DNA from: Blastomussa wellsi
Taxonomy: Eukaryota > Cnidaria > Anthozoa > Scleractinia > Plerogyridae
Assembly: GCA_947652115.1 (NCBI GenBank)
Contig: OX393562.1
Coordinates: 15,881,217 to 15,945,216 of the forward strand
Direction of reading: 5' to 3'
DNA: 64,000 nt
This document shows, in pieces, positions 33,601 to 43,192 of the stretch. The notes under the pieces are model-generated. The model ran no database searches, had not been told where the DNA came from, and saw only the letters and a program-made list of their open reading frames with translations. Both the position numbers and the translations under genes were made by a program. Every line of letters begins with the position of its first letter. Positions within the stretch are counted from its first letter, which is position 1.

Positions 33601-36600
33601 TATCTTCACAAAGTCGCCCTTTGTCATCTTTTCCTTGTAAAGAAAAGCGACTTAGTCCGGGCACTTTTGGTGTAATCACGAAGCTTTTCTCAAACAATAT
33701 TTATTGTGGGTGTTTTTTTATTGCAATTTGTAGAGGATGCGACCGATCAAGAGCTAATGGATTTGGTGTCAGAAATGAAAGTGATGAAAACAATTGGAAA
33801 GCACAAGAATATTATCAATTTATTGGGAGTCTGTACTCAGGAAGGTAATTTTCCGTTATTTACCCACATACAAGGTTTCTCTCCTAAGTGCATATGAAGC
33901 GAATTTTCTCTTTGCCGTTTTCAGTTCCCCTACATGTATAGAAAACTACTGTAAGTAGAAAAATTACACTCAATAAAGATTTGAGCGATTTTGAGGGCTA
34001 TAAAATGTGTATTTTCTGGCGTAAAAGTTCGAAAACGTTCCGAATAACTAGCCGTCTCGAAACGAATAGCCATTTCTTATCCGTTCGAACGCAATTGGAT
34101 AAGGTTCTAACTCCTCAACGCCTAGTTTTCTCACTGTCCGCCTCATCTCTTGATCTGAGATGCAACCAACGTGACGTCACGATCCGGTATTTTGACCGCG
34201 CAAATTGGCGGATATTTTTGGAGCAAAATGCGGTAACTTTCAAGGCTTATATAATCGTCAATTTGTTCTCTTTCCTTCTCAGACTTTCAGATTCTTCCTT
34301 CAACATGTTAAACTTAAGAAATATACATTAAAAATATTTCGCTTCATATGCACTTTAAATAAAACTGGTGTAAAGACGTTGTTTTGTTGTTCTTTCGAAT
34401 GTGATAGGTCACTTCCCAGTTCTCCTTTGCCTCAGTGTCAAAACGTGCGGAACCAGTCATATTAAAATGTGTTTTACCTGCATGGTCACTTTCATGCAAA
34501 GGAAACTCATTTTCAAATGAAACGTTTGGCACTCAGACTCGTTTTGAAACAGAGGGGAAGGGGACTCGGAAATGGTCTAATAGAGACAACAGTTTGTAGG
34601 TTTTATACTTTGTGTGGATGGAAGGCGGAACGATCGTTTTGGCTTCTAGCCATGGTCAGAATGACACTTCCTCACAGTACCTCACCATCCTGTCCTGGTG
34701 TAGACGACACTGCGGAAAGACGAAAGAATGACTGAAAATGTCAACATTTTGGCGATTTTTTAAAATCCCTTTGTCGTTAGCATGTTTAAAACGGTAGATG
34801 TGATTGGACTCCCTTTGTTAGATTTCAGCCAATTAAATCATTTGTCCCCAAAGCCACTCGTTCCTCGTGCACAGGCCCGACCGGCTAAAAGGGACAAGTG
34901 GCTCTGGGTACGAAAATGAGATTTGACTAGAACGCATTGCATCAAAGGAGGTTTTTTGCGCCCATCCCAGTCTGCCCCGCATTCTTCGAAATGACATGAC
35001 TTCTCCCCAGTCTTCCGGGACTGGAACGAGTCTGATCCTGGTGTATAGATGTTACTGTCGATAAAGTAACAATTTTTGTAGGGTATACATTTGATTGTTT
35101 CAGTGAATTTAGATAGGACAACTTTCCATTCCTCTCACGATAGTTTGTTATGACATATTAACTTCTACACTTCTTTCCAGGCCCCTTGTTTATGGTAGCA
35201 GAATACGCGGCTCTTGGTAACCTGCGTCAGTATCTTCAAGACAGGAGACCTGGGTTAGAATATCATGACGAAGCTGATGCCCAGTCTCCTGAGCAAATCA
35301 CCATGCAAGATCTGTTATCTTTCTGTTATCAAATATCAAAAGGAATGGAGTTCTTGTCATCAAGAAAGGTAAGTACGGTAATTCAGGTAATAAGCGGTCA
35401 GGTAATAAGCGGTCACGAGAACCACTTCAAGATCCGAAAGACGTATTTACACCAGTGGAAACCTAGCAATAGTGTCATAAGTGGAGTGATATCATCATGA
35501 ACCACCAGGAGCTTAGATCTCAACTTGGAAAAGTTGTGGCCGTTGTGGCCTTTTTAAAAAAGTTAAAACTAACGACGGTTCCACTTCCTTCAAGAACTTG
35601 ATATCTCCCTCTTGGCGTCCTGGGCACATTTCGTGTATCAGTAAAAGTACTTAGTACCTTTTTAGTAAAAAGCACAAAAATATCCGTTACAGTGGAGTGT
35701 CCCTTTAATTTGTTTCACTATGTTCCCGATGAAGCTGCCTTATGGACAGTCGGGAACAAGTTCCATTTTGGGCAAATCTTTCTTGAAGCACTCAAAAAAC
35801 TGTAATTTGTATTTTAGTTTTCGAAAGAAAAGTCAGCTAAATTCAACTTGTTTTTTCTACTGTGTGAGTGTGTAGACCCCAGGACTGGCCAACACCAATA
35901 CTACTCCCAACTTCAAGTAGCAAAAAGTAAAAAAGTAGTAACTTTTCGGCAACTTTAGAAATAAAATAGAACCTTTTGAGCAACTTTTAGACCCTTGTAT
36001 CGGCAACGTTTTGTAAATTTATCGGCAACTTGTGGCTAAGCCTACTCGGAGTACCCCGAAAGTTGTCACGCCGTCATGGCACAATCACTTGCTAAGTAAC
36101 TGGAATTCACCATCGCCTGGTACTTGATGGTCCGTATAAAATGCCTTGAAATTCAGTGCCTTGTGGTTTTCCATTGCATTCGATCAGGATTATTGAGTGC
36201 ATGGGGATAGTGTTACCTTTTAATTTCACTTCAAATCTGGTTGCGTTCGTTGTGTGATTTGTATACTTATGTTAAGCTCGGCACATGTTAGTTGCCAGCA
36301 GTTCATATTTACAAACGTCCAACTTCCTTCAAGGAGTTCACTTAATTCTTTGTACTACGTAATTGTGTTCGTGACGCCATAGCTGTTTTTACATTATGAC
36401 CGCCTGCACAACACTTTGACAACCAAAAAGAGCTCGCGTTACATCGTAACCCAGACGACCGTAGCCTTGTAGAACAAGTTTGAATTCTTTCATCTCGATT
36501 TGCGATATGTTGAACATGTTGAAGAACATGTTTGAATTCTTTAATTTCGATATGCGATATGTTGAACATGTTGTAGAACAGGTTTGAATTCTTTAATCTC

Positions 36601-39600
36601 GATATGTGAACGTTAATGGCACCTTCATCTTAGTTTCAAACTTCCTGGCAGAGTATAAGATTAATCAGAATATAGTATTTCAAATAATTAGTTAAAGAAG
36701 CTAAGTTTATTGTTTATTTTTATTTTTTTCAACAGTGCATTCACCGAGATCTGGCAGCGCGAAATATTTTGGTAGCTAAAGATCACGTCATGAAGATTGC
36801 TGATTTTGGTCTGGCAAGGAACGTGCATGAGGATGATTATTACAGAAAAACAACAGATGTAAGATATAAGTCAATAAAAATACATTAAAAAACGCAGTCA
36901 AAAGATAAATTCTGTATTACCATGCACGCCTTCATACTGTGCAACAAAAGACTGTCCCAAAACGTGACAAAACAAACACATGACATGAAAGACCTAGGAT
37001 AGGATGAACATCCATCGCAGTTTTTCTAATTCGTCATCAGGCAAACTTAGCCCCGCTTTTGAGATTCTCTCTTTTTAAAATCTTTTCTTGTCTTTTCTTC
37101 CAGGGAAGACTTCCTGTGAAGTGGATGGCCCTTGAGGCATTAATTGACAGAGTTTACACTTCCCAAAGTGATGTGTGAGTATATTTTACTGCAGCCCAAT
37201 ACTTTTTATGTCAAATCTCCTTATATAATTACTTGATGCTTTTAGTTGCTTTTAATACGAGGTGTAAGAATTTGGTGTTAGATCCTCTGCAGTCGATGAT
37301 TCAAGATTTGTCTTTTTTGTCTTCACATGTGAAGATATCACCGTTGCTATGGTTATGCAATAAATCGCGCCTTTCGTAGCAAAAGTGAAAAAGGTTTGGA
37401 AGTTCATTGGTGTTTGCTGTGCCCACTCGTGAAATATATTCCAACACTCGAAGAGAAATTTCGTATCTCCGCGCGGCCATGTAATATCCTCTCTGTATTA
37501 AGCGGGCAATAACGCATTCCCCGAGAGTGTCCGCTTAATACCGATTGGACTGTAGTTATTCTTTTCTTCATTTAGGTGGTCGTTTGGAGTGTTAGTATGG
37601 GAAATTGTCACGTTCGGTAAGAGACCGGTATTCAGTATTTTTTCAGTAGTGACCAACCGCATTCGTAACTAGGCGTTTTCCCGGGCTTAGCACTGTTCAC
37701 ATGCTCTCAATTCAAATTTTGATTGGTTCATTATTGCGTGCGTTATTTTGATGTGTTGTGATTGGTCAGATTTGATAGCCCTGGTTCTGGTTTTACGACA
37801 GGCAGTAGAAAACAGCTCTTACTACTTAAGCGATTAAAAAATATTTTGGTCTTCTCCTTAACGAATCCGAAAGCCTGTGTAAAACGGGTCTGTGCGAGTC
37901 TTCTTTGATTCGCAGCTTTTGCCCGTCTCTACAGCCTGTCAACTCTCTATAAGACAGAAACCATCCGGAATGGCGCCGATTTCCCGTCTTAAAGAGATGT
38001 CCGGATTATAAGATACAGTAAAATAACTGAAAACGGCGGACAGAACCCTACACTAGGTGTCTGTCTTTTAGAGGTGTCTGTCTTACAGAGGTGCCCGAGA
38101 AAGTTGACAGTAATGATTTGTTGACTTGTTAAATTAACCCATTTTTAAAGTGCCTATTACCCTCTGTCAGTTTGCACAAATTTCGAAAACATGCAGTTTT
38201 ATCAGCTAAAAAAACTATGTTAGAAAGCCCCTTTTTCCGCCACATTGAACACACAAAAGATGACGTTTGCCCGGTATCGGACTCATAACTTTGTTCGGGG
38301 TCGGGGGCACGTCTCGGCTCTTGATAAACTGCCACACAGAACCGACTCTCCTATGATCCCAGCAAAGCCACTCTGATGTCCTTGTTCTTTGTTGTTCCGA
38401 AAAGCTAATACACAGTTGTGACGTCGACCCGACGGTCAGAGGTCCCCGATTTCTTTCGTCTTTCATGTTAAAACCTGTTTTTGCTTGCCAATATTTTTAA
38501 GTTAAGCTTAAACAAACTGCAGGGTGATAGGCATTTCAAAAGTACTTTGCAAATTTCAGCAATCCGTAACATCAACCAATCAACTAACTATCAACATGTA
38601 CGGTCGCTGAAAACCAATCAGATTCGTTGGGTAATATTCATTTCATTTGTAGTTGTTTTTATTTCTTTTTGTTTTAAGGTGGCTCTCCATACCCTGGTAT
38701 ACCAGTGGAAAATCTCTATCGACTCTTGAAGTCCGGTTACAGAATGAAACGACCAATAAACTGCGACAGAGAATTGTAAGTTAGATTATCAGCCACTGAT
38801 CAGATCTTCCTTGACAATTTTTTGAGTTTCCTTCAAACGACAACTTGGGATGACTAGGATAATAATGAACGCGCGAGCATTTAAATCTAAATTTAAATAT
38901 TGGTTTGTCGGCAAAAATTCTCTAGGACATCACGCCAACTCTACAATAATGATAAGATAAAACTACACTAAACTGAAATATACAAAATAATAGTAAAAAC
39001 TAAAACTACTATTAAAAACTACTAGTAAAAGTTAAACTATTTAAAAGTGCAGAGGGATTGGCTGGAAACTTCTGTAAGTTTGTTTCACTCATTTATTGTC
39101 CTGGAGAAGAAAGAAAATCTAAAAATATATTTATGGTCTTCCCGAGTTCTCCTTTCTCTTCTTGTTATCAAATAGTCCCCCAGTTCCCATCTTGGAGGCC
39201 ATGGCACATCTTTTATATAGTGGAGAGCCTTGCGTGTCTTCTCATTGTTTCAAGTGTGTCCCACTGTAGGTCTTGCAGTATTCCCGTCGTGCTCGTTGTT
39301 CGATCGTAATTTCCAGTGACAAAGCGGGGTGCTTCATGACACTAGTTAAACGTCGTTGTAAATGTAATGGTGATATGGAGTGATTCTATTCAGATCTATT
39401 CATAATCTCCTACTTCGAGTCCTGGTCTCTCACTGTGCAAGCTTGACGAAACCAGCGACCCTCAAAAACATTTTCCGTAGGTTAAACACCAAGGGGCTCT
39501 ACTCTGTTTTTGTCAGCCGGGTATGTGCAGTTCAACCGGAAGTCTGATATTTTTAACTTTCTGTGAGAACTTTCCGGTGTGGATTTCTTTCCCGACCGCT

Positions 39601-41251
39601 GGTCAAGGAGAGCGAAGACTCTTTGTAACAAGTTGTTCCATTTCTGACTAAATTACTTTCTTGTGTATCACTACAGGTACCAGCTCATGTTAAACTGCTG
39701 GAATGAATTTGCCGACAGTAGACCGACGTTTCCGGATCTTGTGGGTGAATTCGATCGCATGATATCGATGCGTTCAGACAAGGTACACTTCATTTTTGCA
39801 ACAAAAACTGTATCACATCTTTCAAAATGTTCAGTCAACCCTTTTAACGTAAAGTATTTGAAATAATTCATATATGAACTGCGGGTGTAGATGAGAGTGA
39901 GAAATGACCATCGCAGTGAATTCCAATTTAAACAATTGGAATTGAGGCCGTGATTTTTTTTCAGGCGTCTTTATTCCAATTGCTTAAATTGGAATTCACT
40001 GCGATGATCACTCCCAACCCTTTTACTTAGGTAGTCAGGCTTTCAAACATCTTCGGAAAACTTGAATGGGGTTTGGGAAGGGGGCGTTTATGTAGCATTA
40101 AATGACTGAGAGTATTTCACCGCGCCTCTCCATGCGGGGGAGGGGGGGCGTAAAACCGGACTTATAAGCGCGAGCAACTTATCAGCAACTAGCATTTACG
40201 GTATACCGTTATGTGGTATTTCAGAAAGTCTTGTGGTGGTAAAAGTCCTCTTTGTTACCGGCTTGTGGCCATGTCTAAGAGATCATTTCAAAGAAGAGTT
40301 TTAAGCATGCAATCAATCTCTCCTACCCAACCGAAGTATACTAGAAGTGCTTTGTATATTTATACATCATAGCTGAAGAATAAAACAACTCTCATTGTGA
40401 TAAATAATGAAAGATGGTAAATGTTCATCTGTCACAAGCGCTGGACAACACAAACGACTGGACTGGACCTCATGACCTCCCAGTTATCGGTTGCTACGGG
40501 GAACTCTAGTTGAGCTAAGCCATATATGGGGTTCTTATGTGACACGCGTCCTGCATGCGAAAGTGACATTCATTATAAAATAGTTTGATTTTTTTTAATG
40601 TGTTCCCCTATTTAGGAATACCTTGACCTTCAGCCACCACTAGTGAGCCCTCTTAGTGCTAGAACTCCTTCATCTTCCGAAGAAGACAACGTCTTCGGTA
40701 GCTCAGACCATGTGTGCGACTTGTCAAAAAGTAGTAACAGTCTGAAGTTTCATGACGAAGAAGGCTCCCAAGATGGCGCGCATGATGTGGAGCAAGCTGG
40801 AGACGGTGACGGCTATGCTGACATACGCCTTCACCCTGACAACGAACCGCTTCTTGACTCGTTTGGAAGCAAAACCTCCTTAGCTTCCAAATCGTCGCTT
40901 TTGGCAAAGAAAAAGATTGACCAGTTCAATGGGAGCATTGTCTCTCTGTCTTCTCAACTAAGCAAACAATTTCGTGCCATAGAAGACAGCGAGGAGGACA
41001 ACAGAGAGGAGAATGTTGGTCTTTTGGATGATCAAGGGAGCGATGACGCTTTTGAAAACGGCGACGTCAATAATTCTAAAAGTTTATCAGCGCCATCGCA
41101 GCGCGCTCACGTCTCAAATAAACCAGGCAACAGTGGTGCCATGGAAACATGCTTGGATTCTGGAGAAATTGACCCCGCTGTTTTGGTCGAGTACGCACGT
41201 CCAGAAAAGTCAAGTCTTCCTCGAAGAACTTCTCAACAGACCGATGTCTAG
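24555..41251 (+). CDS. FGFR: Gene B: FGFR-family receptor tyrosine kinase
   Basis: The coding sequence is join(24555..24642, 27116..27394, 28173..28208, 29765..30058, 31014..31385, 32443..32792, 33170..33323, 33734..33844, 35181..35368, 36736..36858, 37104..37174, 37576..37616, 38679..38775, 39677..39782, 40616..41251): 2946 nt, 981 aa, all junctions GT-AG and in frame. Domains: signal peptide 1-25; Ig D1 (C55/C104), D2 (C162/C214), D3 (C261/C329); Pro/Thr-rich stalk about 357-386; membrane helix about 388-410; juxtamembrane region; kinase about 490-765; C-tail 771-981. Kinase motifs seen: GEGAFG (499-504), VAVK (K521), alpha-C SEM (E538), [10 protein letters not shown] (D629), DFG (647-649), tandem Y659/Y660 and DVWSFGV. 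The blocks [27 protein letters not shown] and [16 protein letters not shown] identify it as FGFR rather than RET or VEGFR. EYLDL at 771-775 corresponds to the PLC-gamma docking site of FGFR1. Odd features: Ala568 at the gatekeeper position, ALE in place of APE, diverged D3, no acid box, and a 211-residue tail ending QTDV. Confidence 0.93.
26473..26632. mobile_element. TIR element with CTAGCCTGCAAAGCAGGC ends, gene B intron 1
   Basis: The left end ctagcctgcaaagcaggcgg and following tttttgtgggg match the reverse complement of the right end over about 32 bp with at most one difference. The element is about 160 bp and non-coding. The first 18 bases also form a smaller hairpin themselves. Confidence 0.85.
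27116..27394 (+). CDS. Gene B exon 2: Ig domain 1
   Basis: The 279 nt exon runs from TTTTTTCAG to G/GTGGGC, phase 1-1. It encodes [11 protein letters not shown] (C55), YTWYKD (W65) and [16 protein letters not shown] (C104). Like the paralogous gene A exon it starts with Val-Pro. Confidence 0.9.
28173..28208 (+). CDS. Gene B exon 3: 36-nt D1-D2 linker
   Basis: A micro-exon between TTTTCCTAG and GTACGT, phase 1-1, encodes [12 protein letters not shown]. It matches gene A exon 3 in length and position. It has one acidic residue only, so no acid box. Confidence 0.7.
28483..28628. mobile_element. MITE copy with AAACACTC...GAGTGTTT ends
   Basis: It shares the order caaacac(t)cgagag, ttactccgctgcgcgt, attttcaactctc, ggtgtttgga and gaaacactgtctc with 43193-43318. 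A third, shorter piece lies at about 30850-30920. The ends are short inverted repeats. Confidence 0.65.
28987..29169. mobile_element. Fold-back MITE (family 'M2'), TA target duplication
   Basis: The left end agacccttttcataaatggc pairs with the right end gccatttatgaaaagagtct, and the inner halves (aaattagcctgactaacctcg and its complement) pair as well, so most of its 183 bp folds on itself. It is flanked by TA on both sides. A second copy is at 49103-49252. Confidence 0.8.
29484..29735. mobile_element. M1 MITE copy just upstream of gene B exon 4
   Basis: It is bounded by TTAA at 29484-29487 and 29732-29735 with ends ttaaaggggc and gcttctttaa. The core (gaatgaggaagattgagaag, gattgtaattgac) is the reverse complement of the copy at 53.3 kb. 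It lies 29 bp before the exon, so it contributes sequence near the branch-point region. Confidence 0.78.
29765..30058 (+). CDS. Gene B exon 4: Ig domain 2
   Basis: The 294 nt exon runs from CTTTAACAG to G/GTAAGT, phase 1-1. It encodes [20 protein letters not shown] (C162, W174) and [20 protein letters not shown] (C214). It aligns with gene A D2, but the INHTY block is replaced by [10 protein letters not shown]. Confidence 0.9.
30207..30350. mobile_element. TIR element with TCCTCGGTGTAA ends (family 'M3')
   Basis: The left end tcctcggtgtaaaaacctgt is the reverse complement of the right end acaggtttttacaccgagg. The inner block gtaaaacaaagaacgaacaa is shared with the copy at 46226-46362. About 144 bp, non-coding. 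Confidence 0.8.
31014..31385 (+). CDS. Gene B exon 5: Ig domain 3 (diverged)
   Basis: The 372 nt exon runs from TTCTCATAG to G/GTATGG, phase 1-1. It encodes [15 protein letters not shown] (C261), YRWYYSD (W274) and [18 protein letters not shown] (C329). The position and VYVG start match D3 of gene A, but the H-x-QWL motif is missing and a Trp/Lys-rich insert ([13 protein letters not shown]) precedes the second cysteine region. Confidence 0.88.
32019..32412. mobile_element. piggyBac-type MITE (family 'M4') beside the membrane exon
   Basis: TTAA at 32015-32018 and 32413-32416 flank ends aaagggacactgtcacgcct and aggcatgacagtttcccttt, which are inverted repeats with two mismatches. TTAA targets with short TIRs are typical of piggyBac-related MITEs. 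A second copy with the same interior is at 50779-51167. The element ends 30 bp before gene B exon 6. Confidence 0.85.
32443..32792 (+). CDS. Gene B exon 6: stalk, transmembrane helix, juxtamembrane region
   Basis: The 350 nt exon enters in phase 1 from TTTTCCTCAG and leaves in phase 0 at ACACAG/GTAAAA. It encodes a Thr/Pro/Ser stalk likely to be O-glycosylated, a helix [20 protein letters not shown] (388-407), the basic stop-transfer RARNRRK, and a juxtamembrane stretch with KYDAARES. Unlike gene A exon 8, the frame continues through a donor. Confidence 0.9.
32810..33114 (-). mobile_element. tRNA-derived SINE copy next to the exon 6 donor
   Basis: On the minus strand the right end reads gcgccgacttgttagctcag then ttggtaga, a Pol III A-box-like head. 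Then come the blocks shared with the copy at 18655-19014 (aaaccgtag, ccgtctcctg, aggggacgtt, cccacacact, cccggtgttgt). The 3' end of the SINE lies within a few tens of bases of the exon 6 splice donor. Confidence 0.75.
33170..33323 (+). CDS. Gene B exon 7: kinase start, ATP loop and VAVK
   Basis: The 154 nt exon (phase 0 to 1) encodes [20 protein letters not shown], then [13 protein letters not shown] and VAVKMLK. The Gly-rich loop and K521 are intact. Confidence 0.93.
33734..33844 (+). CDS. Gene B exon 8: kinase alpha-C helix
   Basis: The 111 nt exon (phase 1-1) encodes [20 protein letters not shown] and [16 protein letters not shown], the most FGFR-specific stretch in the protein. E538 is the alpha-C glutamate. 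N550 corresponds to the 'molecular brake' Asn of FGFRs. Confidence 0.94.
35181..35368 (+). CDS. Gene B exon 9: hinge and kinase insert
   Basis: The 188 nt exon (phase 1 to 0) encodes [18 protein letters not shown], the insert [17 protein letters not shown], and [20 protein letters not shown]. Aligned with FGFR1 YVIVEYA, the gatekeeper valine is Ala568 here. The brake glutamate E569 is kept. Confidence 0.93.
35390..35710. repeat. Dispersed repeat related to 12009-12395
   Basis: It shares tatttacaccagtggaaacct, ggagtgat, caggagcttagatctcaa and gtggagtgtcccttt with the gene A intron copy. It begins with a two-copy gtaataagcggtca duplication at 35387-35417. Confidence 0.45.
36475..36608. repeat. 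Tandem repeat of about 58 bp, just over two copies
   Basis: The unit starting gtttgaattcttt and containing tcgatatgcgatatgttgaa is repeated with few differences. It is in gene B intron 9, about 130 bp before exon 10. Confidence 0.8.
36736..36858 (+). CDS. Gene B exon 10: catalytic loop, DFG and activation loop
   Basis: The 123 nt exon (phase 0-0) encodes [20 protein letters not shown] (D629, N634, K644), IADFGLAR and [13 protein letters not shown] with Y659/Y660. All catalytic residues are present, so the kinase should be active. Confidence 0.95.
37104..37174 (+). CDS. Gene B exon 11: P+1 loop and start of alpha-F
   Basis: The 71 nt exon (phase 0 to 2) encodes [20 protein letters not shown] then QSDV. 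FGFRs normally read WMAPEAL; here the APE proline is Leu, as in EGFR and MET. Confidence 0.93.
37576..37616 (+). CDS. Gene B exon 12: WSFGV helix
   Basis: A 41 nt exon (phase 2 to 1) from TTCATTTAG to G/GTAAGA encodes [13 protein letters not shown], the conserved alpha-F segment. It is short but unambiguous in phase and similarity. Confidence 0.9.
38679..38775 (+). CDS. Gene B exon 13: kinase C-lobe
   Basis: The 97 nt exon (phase 1 to 2) encodes [20 protein letters not shown] and [12 protein letters not shown], ending at GAATT/GTAAGT. Confidence 0.93.
39677..39782 (+). CDS. Gene B exon 14: end of kinase domain
   Basis: The 106 nt exon (phase 2 to 0) encodes [20 protein letters not shown] and [17 protein letters not shown] and RPTF are the usual C-lobe landmarks (alpha-H and alpha-I). 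Confidence 0.92.
39910..40005. mobile_element. Short fold-back element in gene B intron 14
   Basis: The arms atcgcagtgaattccaattt and aaattggaattcactgcgat are perfect inverted repeats, extending to about 32 bp with one difference around a 32-bp spacer. Confidence 0.8.
40616..41251 (+). CDS. Gene B exon 15: cytoplasmic C-tail and stop
   Basis: From CCCTATTTAG the 636 nt exon encodes [12 protein letters not shown], then a long Ser/Asp/Glu-rich, probably disordered tail. It contains three tyrosines (Y772, Y837, Y963) and ends RRTSQQTDV before TAG. FGFR tails are usually about 55-60 residues past the kinase; this one is about 211. The last residues (T-D-V) fit a class I PDZ ligand. Confidence 0.93.
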   Translation, partial: EYLDLQPPLVSPLSARTPSSSEEDNVFGSSDHVCDLSKSSNSLKFHDEEGSQDGAHDVEQAGDGDGYADIRLHPDNEPLLDSFGSKTSLASKSSLLAKKKIDQFNGSIVSLSSQLSKQFRAIEDSEEDNREENVGLLDDQGSDDAFENGDVNNSKSLSAPSQRAHVSNKPGNSGAMETCLDSGEIDPAVLVEYARPEKSSLPRRTSQQTDV

Positions 41252-41640
41252 CCCTAGATATGAGTTAATACAGCTATGAAACACACGCAATGCGATAAAA
41301 ACGTTTCATGTGAAAGTTGTCCGCGGCGACTGTGTTTCCTTATCTTAATATTGCAGCTGGACTCGTTCCTGGAAGGTCGTCGCCTTAATCAGGCCCCTGG
41401 TGATAGCATAGAGAGCAAAATAATGCATCAAGGAAAGAAAATTAAATAGAAATTATCTTTCCACATTGGCGAACAAAGCCACGCTGCACGCACCAAGACT
41501 TGCGGGTAAAAGCTTGTTTCCAGATCCTTATCAAGGGTTTGATGCAATGGCTGGTTCCAGGCTCCCAAGGAAACAGGACTTTGAGATGTTCAGAACTTTT
41601 AACTTGGAAACGTCAATAAATCAAATGACATACCAGATGG
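41252..41640 (+). other. Putative 3' UTR of gene B
   Basis: This is non-coding sequence after the stop. AATAAA at 41615-41620 is the first canonical poly(A) signal downstream, giving a predicted 3' UTR of about 385-400 nt. Transcript data would be needed to confirm the cleavage site. Confidence 0.45.
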
Positions 41641-43073
41641 TACCCAGCCTACCCTTCCGATAGCTCGAGACGTCATTGATTTATGACGTTACCGTTCCTT
41701 TTGAGGAACACGATGCATGAAACACTTTGCTATCTTGTGGCAAAGAAATATGTAGATCTTCTCGTAGAAGCCGTAAATATCCATGGAGGTTACGTTAATT
41801 TGCTTCTACCACTGTTTATCCGAGGTTCTGGGTATCATCGATACCCTTTGCATGGTTGTAAACTGTCCTTCTTGGGGTAGAAGACTGTAGACGCCTCACC
41901 CGAGTGGAGTAAGGAGAATTAGAGAGAGGGAGATCCTAGCTCACGCAAGCTATCAAGGACTGCCGAAACCTAAAGCATTGTAGTCAATAGCAAAGTTCGC
42001 CGCCCTTTCTACTTTTGTCATTGAAGTGGGAAAGGGACCGTTTCGACTATTATAGCGTAAATATGTCCGCAGTTATTTTGCTCGAGATAGGCTGGCTCCA
42101 CTCTTGTTATACGATTAATTTTATTTATTATATTTTATTTTTTACGATAGAGAAGGTAAAGGAATCGTATTTTATGAGGGCTCGGCTAGCTTTAAAAGTC
42201 AAGTTAAAGAGGAAAAACTTTGTAAAAGCGTTCGAGCTTAACCAAAAGAACTAGCGATAAATTCCAAGTAGTAGAGCAAATATTTTTTAAGTAAATGCTG
42301 CCTGGGAGAAATTATAGCACAAAAAAGAAAAAGAAAAAATTATCGTTCTTCCTTCCCATTACATAATTCTTTGTGGATTACGCCCTTTCAGACTCTAAAC
42401 GACTGCGTAGCGATTTTGGTGTTCGGAAAAATATTATTTCAAGTGTGTGCGCCGTTCGTAATCGTCGGTTGTTCAAACCCAATTTTAAGCAAATGGAGGC
42501 CTCAAATCAAAGGGCCAATGAACTATCGAAAGGAGAAGTTGAACATATTTTCAAGCCAGCCTTTTAACCCAGCAGCGCTGGACGTTTTGAATCGTTCTGT
42601 GGCAAGTTTGTCGAATGAATGATTCAGCGCGGTGAAGTTGTATTCGCCTTGACTGGCTCTTTCCAATTTTACCCTTCGATTTGTTCGCTCGGAAATACCA
42701 CGTCTGTGGACCTCTTTGATGATTTCTAAATTAATTGGAGTTGGCGAAGTCTTTTGCAGCATTTTATACCGTTGAAATAAATATTTCTGATCTACTGTTG
42801 TGTTCATGGGAGAGAGATCATCTTTCCCAAAATATTAACTCTTCCAACTTATGATAGAATCAGACTCGCACGCTTACCTCTTGTATATTCACAATAAATA
42901 ATATTTTGGTGTTTCAACCATCGAAATACACCAGAGTATTGTATCCAACAGCGCCGGCGAAGAACGGATTCGCGGGAAATTTTATAACGATCGTTTTGAA
43001 TGCCTAGAGACAATGCTGATTGGTTAGTTTGTCTGGCGAGAGACAATGGGAAAGGAATGTTGGTCGCGGTTAA

Positions 43074-43136
43074 GCAGGCGTTAGTGGGGACGAGTGGTAA
43101 CGCAATCCCCTAATAACGCCTGCGTAGGAGGCTAGA
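43074..43136. repeat. Imperfect palindrome with GCAGGCGTTA arms
   Basis: The sequence aagcaggcgttagtgggga pairs with tcccctaataacgcctgcg around a 15-bp spacer. It is probably the core of a degraded MITE. Confidence 0.65.
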
Positions 43137-43192
43137 TCGGTTCCCGGCGGTCCTGTCCCTTGTAAACGCAGCCTTAGTTTCCATTGAGAGGA

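Noticed and set aside
33621..34735. Several frames around gene B exon 8
   Set aside because: Only the 111-nt exon with [10 protein letters not shown] is supported; the rest are intronic read-through or other frames.
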